This document shows positions 59,853 through 64,000 of a stretch of DNA of 64,000 nt, one piece after another. Position 1 is the first letter of the stretch; each line of letters opens with the position of its first letter. The translations under genes were made by a program, and so were the position numbers. Below the pieces are notes generated by a model. The model did not search any database and was not told the origin of the DNA. It worked only from the letters and a program-made list of their open reading frames with translations. Source of the stretch: Paenibacillus harenae (GTDB lineage Bacteria > Bacillota > Bacilli > Paenibacillales > Paenibacillaceae); the NCBI RefSeq assembly GCF_030812415.1, contig NZ_JAUSST010000001.1, positions 248,001 to 312,000 of the forward strand, in the 5' to 3' direction.

Positions 59853-61910
59853 TTAATTCACTCGAATAGCGGTTGCAGCGGTTCCTACATAAGAAGCTGT
59901 AATCGAACTGCCTACGGAAATATTGCCGATCGACGCTTCCTTGCCATCCTTATCGGTCATCGGCAAATCTTTGATCGACAGATCGAATGCATTGCCCGTC
60001 GCCGGTTTCACGCGTAACTTCTTGTTCATGATATCGATGACTTGAACCGTATAGGTCACGTCGCGATGCGCTTTGATCTTAATAATACTCTCTTGGGTCG
60101 GGTTAAGCTCGACCGTAACGAGATCATCCTTCTTAAGCTCGGAAAGCGGCGTCGTGTTTGAGCCCGGCGTCTCCAGGTAATTAGCCGAGTACGGCAAAGT
60201 AATCGTAACGCCCGAATCAAGCTTCACTTTAATTTCGTAGTTGAGCGTATCGATCGACACGAATTTGCCTGTATAAGTCGTTACGATCTTAATGGAGACC
60301 ACTTTGTCGCCGGTGTAAGTCAATACGACTTGCGTGCCTTGCAACAACAGGTCATACGAGTTGCCAACCGCAATGATGGTGCCGTAATACTCGACCTTTG
60401 TTTTGTCCGTAAGATAGAGCACCTTCGGATTCTTGCCGTCGAAATCTACAATCGTCAGCAGCTTCATATCTTCCACGAAGCTCGCGATTTTCGACTGATC
60501 CAATACTTCAACCTTCCGGCTCTCTACTTTGATGTTCGTTACTTGCTCAGTATCGTCCAGCGTAAGCACGACTTGATCCGTTTCCTTCAGCAGGTCGTCC
60601 AACGTAGCATCATTGAGGCCTTCAATCTGAATCGTGACGCCTTTGGCCAGGTACTTCGTAACCAGAGCATTGTTTTCCTTAACCGTGATGATCTTGCCGT
60701 CCGTCGAGAAGAACGTTCCTGCGACCGTCTTCTGATTCGAGTTCGGAGCTGTCAGTATTTTAATAGTCAGCGGCGTCTGTCGGAAAGTATCCTGCACGAT
60801 ACTGACCGGAGTATCCGCCCTCAAATCGTTAAGGGTCAACGCTGTACCTTCCGTATCCTGAACAACTAACGAGTCATCGTAAGTGAACGGCGTTGGATTA
60901 TCGTTAATCCATAGATAGAGTTTTTTCTCGCTGCTAACGTTTCGCAAAAAAGTTCCCGCAATCGTCTTCGTATGAGCCGTATCGCCTTTTACTTCCACGT
61001 ACTTCGCTGCGCCGTCCTTGGCAATAACGGTAATATCGCCGTAAAGCAAAAGTTCGGCCTTCGTAATTGGCTGCGTGTTTTTGAATGTGTAGTACAGCGT
61101 GTTCTCGTCCAACGCATAGGACGTTTCGACACCGTCCTCGTACACGGTCAGCGAGGAATCGGACAATTGCGTCGCAATGCCGCTCGATTCACCCTCATAC
61201 TCAACCTCAAATTGCCCTTGCGCGAAGCTAAGAATCGTAGCCAGGCTTGCTCGCGTAATATTCGCTTTCGGTTGGAAAGTCGTTTCTGTTATGCCTTTGA
61301 CGAGCCCAAGCTCGACAGAAGCATTTACGTATCCCAGGTACTTCGAATCGATCTGATTCCCATCGGCGAAAGCGGATTGCGTATTTTGCAAGCTAGCCGC
61401 AAGCTCGGTTTTGCCGATCGCCTTTATAATCAGTTTCGTTACCCATTCGCGCGAAGCAGCTTTCGTTCCCCAATCCGTTCCAGGATTATCGGACGCTTGC
61501 GCCATCTCCGAAGTATCAAGCAGACCTTCATTGAAGGCCGCCAATACGTATTTCTTGAAGTTTTTGCTGACTTCAAACGATTCCTGGAACTCAATTTCGG
61601 CGTTCGGGTCGTTGTCCACTTTGTCCATAAGCCCTGCAAAACGGAGCGCCATAAGGACGGCTTCTTCCTGGGATACGTTTTTGCTCGGAGCGAATGTGCC
61701 GTTCGGATATCCCGAGATAATGTTCTGAAGCGCAAGCTTGGCGACATGCTTCTCCGCCCAATGGCCTTTGCTGATATCGCTGAATGGCGTATTCAAACCA
61801 TTTGCAGCCGCATATGCTGCTTGCGGGGCAGCCGCATATCCTCCGCCAAAAGCAAGCGATAAAGCAAGCGCGCCGATTACAGCTCTTTTCCCATTAATAT
61901 GAATTGGCAT
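59853..61910 (-). CDS. S-layer homology domain surface protein
   Basis: 685 residues. Signal peptide to about residue 35 (AAAPQAAYAAANG). Three SLH motifs: first about 42-95 (FSDISKGHWAEKHVAKLALQ, SGYPNGTFAPSKNVSQEEA), a second weaker one, and a third about 185-230 (LGYVNASVELGLVKGITETT, FQPKANITRASLA). From 235 on, a long beta-rich region of repeated short strands (VTYTVQVIDIMNKKLRVKP type) with several similar modules. SLH domains bind secondary cell-wall polymer. ATG at 61910 with GGAGG 8 nt upstream. The last gene of the amidase-GerMN-SLH cluster. Confidence 0.9.
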   Translation of the reverse strand: MPIHINGKRAVIGALALSLAFGGGYAAAPQAAYAAANGLNTPFSDISKGHWAEKHVAKLALQNIISGYPNGTFAPSKNVSQEEAVLMALRFAGLMDKVDNDPNAEIEFQESFEVSKNFKKYVLAAFNEGLLDTSEMAQASDNPGTDWGTKAASREWVTKLIIKAIGKTELAASLQNTQSAFADGNQIDSKYLGYVNASVELGLVKGITETTFQPKANITRASLATILSFAQGQFEVEYEGESSGIATQLSDSSLTVYEDGVETSYALDENTLYYTFKNTQPITKAELLLYGDITVIAKDGAAKYVEVKGDTAHTKTIAGTFLRNVSSEKKLYLWINDNPTPFTYDDSLVVQDTEGTALTLNDLRADTPVSIVQDTFRQTPLTIKILTAPNSNQKTVAGTFFSTDGKIITVKENNALVTKYLAKGVTIQIEGLNDATLDDLLKETDQVVLTLDDTEQVTNIKVESRKVEVLDQSKIASFVEDMKLLTIVDFDGKNPKVLYLTDKTKVEYYGTIIAVGNSYDLLLQGTQVVLTYTGDKVVSIKIVTTYTGKFVSIDTLNYEIKVKLDSGVTITLPYSANYLETPGSNTTPLSELKKDDLVTVELNPTQESIIKIKAHRDVTYTVQVIDIMNKKLRVKPATGNAFDLSIKDLPMTDKDGKEASIGNISVGSSITASYVGTAATAIRVN

Positions 61911-61946
61911 ATATGAATCCTCCTAAAGTTTTGCTACGGCCGGCAT

Positions 61947-62486
61947 TTATTTGCGGTATGGATGCTCCAACTCAACGTGCCCCATAAGAGTCTCAAGCGC
62001 TTCACCGTCTACGAGAATATCAACGGCATTTACAAAATCGAATTGGAACAGCGTTTTGGTGAGCGATTCAATCGCTAGCATCTCGCCCGGTCCGCCCAAT
62101 CTTGCTTCATCTGGCAACAAAATGTCGACGGTAACAAGGTCGTCCTCCAAGGTCACTTTATCGAAAGCGATCGCCTTCCATAAGGAAATCTCTTCTTTGC
62201 CGCCATCCTTCTGCAGCTCGGCCAAGGTTGATTTCACAAGCGCCAGCTCGTTATCGCCTTCGCTTAGTTCGATCTCAACTTCGCGAGCGGAAGTCTTCGT
62301 TAATTCCGAATCCGTCGAGAACACGGATATGGTACGCTTCACGGGAACCGACTGCTCCTGGGACGGCGGCGTTGTCGCGCCGGACACACCGTTGCTCACG
62401 GCCGGCTTATCCTGCGCCCCGCAACCGGCAAGCGTCAATGTGAATAGAAAGGCGGCTAGCAGCCCTCGTGCTTTGACATTCGTCAT
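61947..62486 (-). CDS. GerMN-domain lipoprotein
   Basis: About 179 residues from an ATG at 62486 (AGGTG 9 nt upstream; a GTG at 62498 is the alternative). Signal peptide with lipobox LAGC, then a Thr/Pro/Ser/Gln linker. The GerMN domain follows: RTISVFSTDSELTKTSAREV, LALVKSTLAELQKDG, KAIAFDKVTLEDDLVTVDIL and LAIESLTKTLFQFDFVNAVD. GerMN lipoproteins act with cell-wall lytic or spore-cortex systems. It lies between the amidase gene and the SLH gene, in the same orientation, with 19 nt after the amidase stop. Confidence 0.88.
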   Translation of the reverse strand: MTNVKARGLLAAFLFTLTLAGCGAQDKPAVSNGVSGATTPPSQEQSVPVKRTISVFSTDSELTKTSAREVEIELSEGDNELALVKSTLAELQKDGGKEEISLWKAIAFDKVTLEDDLVTVDILLPDEARLGGPGEMLAIESLTKTLFQFDFVNAVDILVDGEALETLMGHVELEHPYRK

Positions 62487-62505
62487 ACGACTGAACACCT
62501 GCTTC

Positions 62506-63918
62506 CTATTTCAATTTGAAATATTCCTTAATGCCGGCAACAAGCTCTGCGGCAATACGGTTCTGAGCTGCATCATCAAAGAGTACTTTCGAGTCTGCCG
62601 CAAGCGATAAAAATCCGGCTTCGAGGAGTACGGCAGGCATTGTCGTTTCTTTGATAACCTTGAATGCTTCCTTCTTCACGCCGCGGTCTTTAAGCTGTGT
62701 TCCGGCCAACAGATGCTTATGAATCACTTCCGCCAAGCTCTTGCTATTCTCGCGATAATAATACGTTTCAGAGCCAGTTGCACTGCTGCCCTTCAAGCTG
62801 TTGGCATGAATGGAAATGAACATGTCGGCTTTCACGTTTTCGGCGAACGCGATTCGTTCCAGCAAAGTCGGATACGTATCACTCGTTCTCGTCATATGAA
62901 CCTTGATCGACTTCTCGTTAGCCATGAGCGCTTGCATCTTGAGAGCGATGCTCAGATTAAATTCCTTCTCCCATCTCTTCAGGACGCTCTGTGCACCCGG
63001 ATCGCTTCCGCCATGACCGGCGTCAAGAACGACGTCATAAACGTTATCCGTAACCGGAGGCTGAGGATCAACGGGAACCTCGGGTTCAACAGGCAATTCC
63101 GGTTCTGGGTCAGCCGGCGTCTCCGGCTCAGGCGGCACTTCGCCTGAAGGCATAAGATCAATCCGGTATTCCCCAACGCCTTCCGTCATGACGTAACCGG
63201 TATCCGCGTTCACATCCAGCACAACCCGAGCTACGGTCGGCGTATTAGAGAAGATCGAATAACGATAACTTGTAATTAGCGGGTTATCCGTTACTTCGGC
63301 TTTCACTTGGCCGCTTGCAAGCTCAGTCGCCAGATTGGAGGAGTAACTCGTATTCGGAAAGTCGAGCACGATCCGCTTCGGATTATCCAGCACTTGAACC
63401 TTGTTGGGCTTGGCTGCTCCTTCGTAATTAACGGAAATGCCGCCAATCCCATCGAAGGATACGCCTGTAATCCATCCCGTAGGTTGTTTCGGCGGTTGAA
63501 CGATATGTACTTCCTTCGTGTCTGCCTTCCACTCGAATTCCAAGCCGAATTGCTCGCCTACGAATCGGAGCGGCACCAGCGTCGTTCCTTTGACGATGAT
63601 CGGCTTCGTTTCCATTTGAACCACTTGATCGTTTACAAGTGCAGCATTGTTATTAATAGTAAGCTTAATAACATTGCTTCCGTCGTTGATCGTAACTGTC
63701 TTGGCCGTATTGTTCCACTCAACCTGGAAGCCAAGCCCTTCTGTAATAACGCGAATAGGCACGACGGTAGATTGGTTCACAATTTGCGGATTCGCGTCTG
63801 GCTGCAGCAGCTGACCGTTCAAGTAAAGTCTCGGAACGGCCTCGGCAGCTTGTCCAACGCTAGCGAACATCGTGAACAATACGGACATGAACAATAGAAT
63901 GGTTACAAATTTCTTCAT
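62506..63918 (-). CDS. N-acetylmuramoyl-L-alanine amidase with stalk and AMIN domains
   Basis: About 470 residues from an ATG at 63918 (GAGGTGG just upstream; a further ATG at 63948 has no ribosome site). Signal peptide to about 26; copper-amine-oxidase-like N-domain about 28-140; AMIN domain about 148-255; a Pro/Glu/Val linker 258-290; Amidase_3 about 295-470. Zinc ligands: His302 (VVLDAGHGGSDPG), Glu about 319 (KEFN), His371 (FISIHANSL), and catalytic Glu in LLEAGFLS. It cuts the amide bond of peptidoglycan stems, placed on the wall by the AMIN domain. Confidence 0.93.
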   Translation of the reverse strand: MKKFVTILLFMSVLFTMFASVGQAAEAVPRLYLNGQLLQPDANPQIVNQSTVVPIRVITEGLGFQVEWNNTAKTVTINDGSNVIKLTINNNAALVNDQVVQMETKPIIVKGTTLVPLRFVGEQFGLEFEWKADTKEVHIVQPPKQPTGWITGVSFDGIGGISVNYEGAAKPNKVQVLDNPKRIVLDFPNTSYSSNLATELASGQVKAEVTDNPLITSYRYSIFSNTPTVARVVLDVNADTGYVMTEGVGEYRIDLMPSGEVPPEPETPADPEPELPVEPEVPVDPQPPVTDNVYDVVLDAGHGGSDPGAQSVLKRWEKEFNLSIALKMQALMANEKSIKVHMTRTSDTYPTLLERIAFAENVKADMFISIHANSLKGSSATGSETYYYRENSKSLAEVIHKHLLAGTQLKDRGVKKEAFKVIKETTMPAVLLEAGFLSLAADSKVLFDDAAQNRIAAELVAGIKEYFKLK

Positions 63919-63948
63919 TTTCCACCTCGATGACTGAATTGCCCGCAT

Positions 63949-63964
63949 CGAATGTGAACATTCG
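63949..63964. repeat. Short inverted repeat upstream of the amidase gene
   Basis: CGAATGT/ACATTCG arms with a 2-nt loop. It lies 31 nt before the start codon, in the 5' leader or control region. May be an operator or a leader hairpin. Confidence 0.35.
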
Positions 63965-64000
63965 ACTTTTACAGACGCAAATATAGACGCAGCTTGTCAG

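Noticed and set aside
1-64000. tRNA or rRNA genes, CRISPR arrays, prophage or transposase genes
   Set aside because: No cloverleaf-like blocks, regular spacer arrays, phage structural genes or transposase motifs were recognised on reading both strands. Short or degenerate copies could be missed without a search tool.

Overview
The window looks like chromosomal DNA of an endospore-forming member of the Paenibacillaceae (Paenibacillus/Cohnella type). The grounds are three YesM/YesN-type two-component systems paired with sugar ABC transporters, spore genes (cotJABC, a YjcZ-family peptide, a Lys/Tyr/Cys/His-rich coat-like protein, a KinB-like kinase), S-layer homology and copper-amine-oxidase-like surface proteins, strong GGAGG ribosome sites with many TTG/GTG starts, and a two-headed dynamin. 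This is inference from gene content. No rRNA, tRNA, CRISPR array, prophage or insertion sequence was seen.

Layout. 1-2950: response regulator (cut by the window edge) and sensor kinase, translationally coupled. 2951-4506: a decayed patch with a frameshifted GNAT gene, an aminoglycoside-phosphotransferase-like remnant, a repeat element and a DUF1801 gene. 4619-12420 (minus strand): kinase, regulator, lipoprotein and two MalFG-type permeases, behind a secreted GH43 enzyme resembling exo-beta-1,3-galactanases. 12620-18903: a 28-residue peptide gene, an enolase-superfamily enzyme, a double MerR regulator divergent from a UvrA-like ABC protein, and a MATE pump. 18944-25705: UPF0303, coat-like protein, VOC protein, YjcZ peptide, polysaccharide deacetylase, KinB-like kinase, cotJ operon, a zinc-ribbon-like protein and PAP2. 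25790-29512: rRNA methyltransferase, pseudouridine synthase, CapA, MarR, and a small ORF running into parC. 29493-36776: parC, parE, an ABC-2 exporter and a GDSL hydrolase.

36863-49429 is the most coherent accessory system. A YtfQ/YtfR/YtfT/YjfF-type (galactofuranose-like) transporter operon also carries a chemoreceptor and a second binding lipoprotein. Divergent from it lies a kinase-regulator-binding-lipoprotein operon. CcpA-type cre sequences sit in the shared intergenic region. Together with the galactanase-like GH43 this suggests scavenging, sensing and chemotaxis toward galactose-containing plant or cell-wall glycans (inference).

49435-64000: a mosaic repeat cluster, purT, a heterodimeric ABC exporter, the two-headed dynamin with a very GC-rich Ala linker, an unknown 90-residue protein, nth, an SLH protein, a GerMN lipoprotein and an N-acetylmuramoyl-L-alanine amidase.
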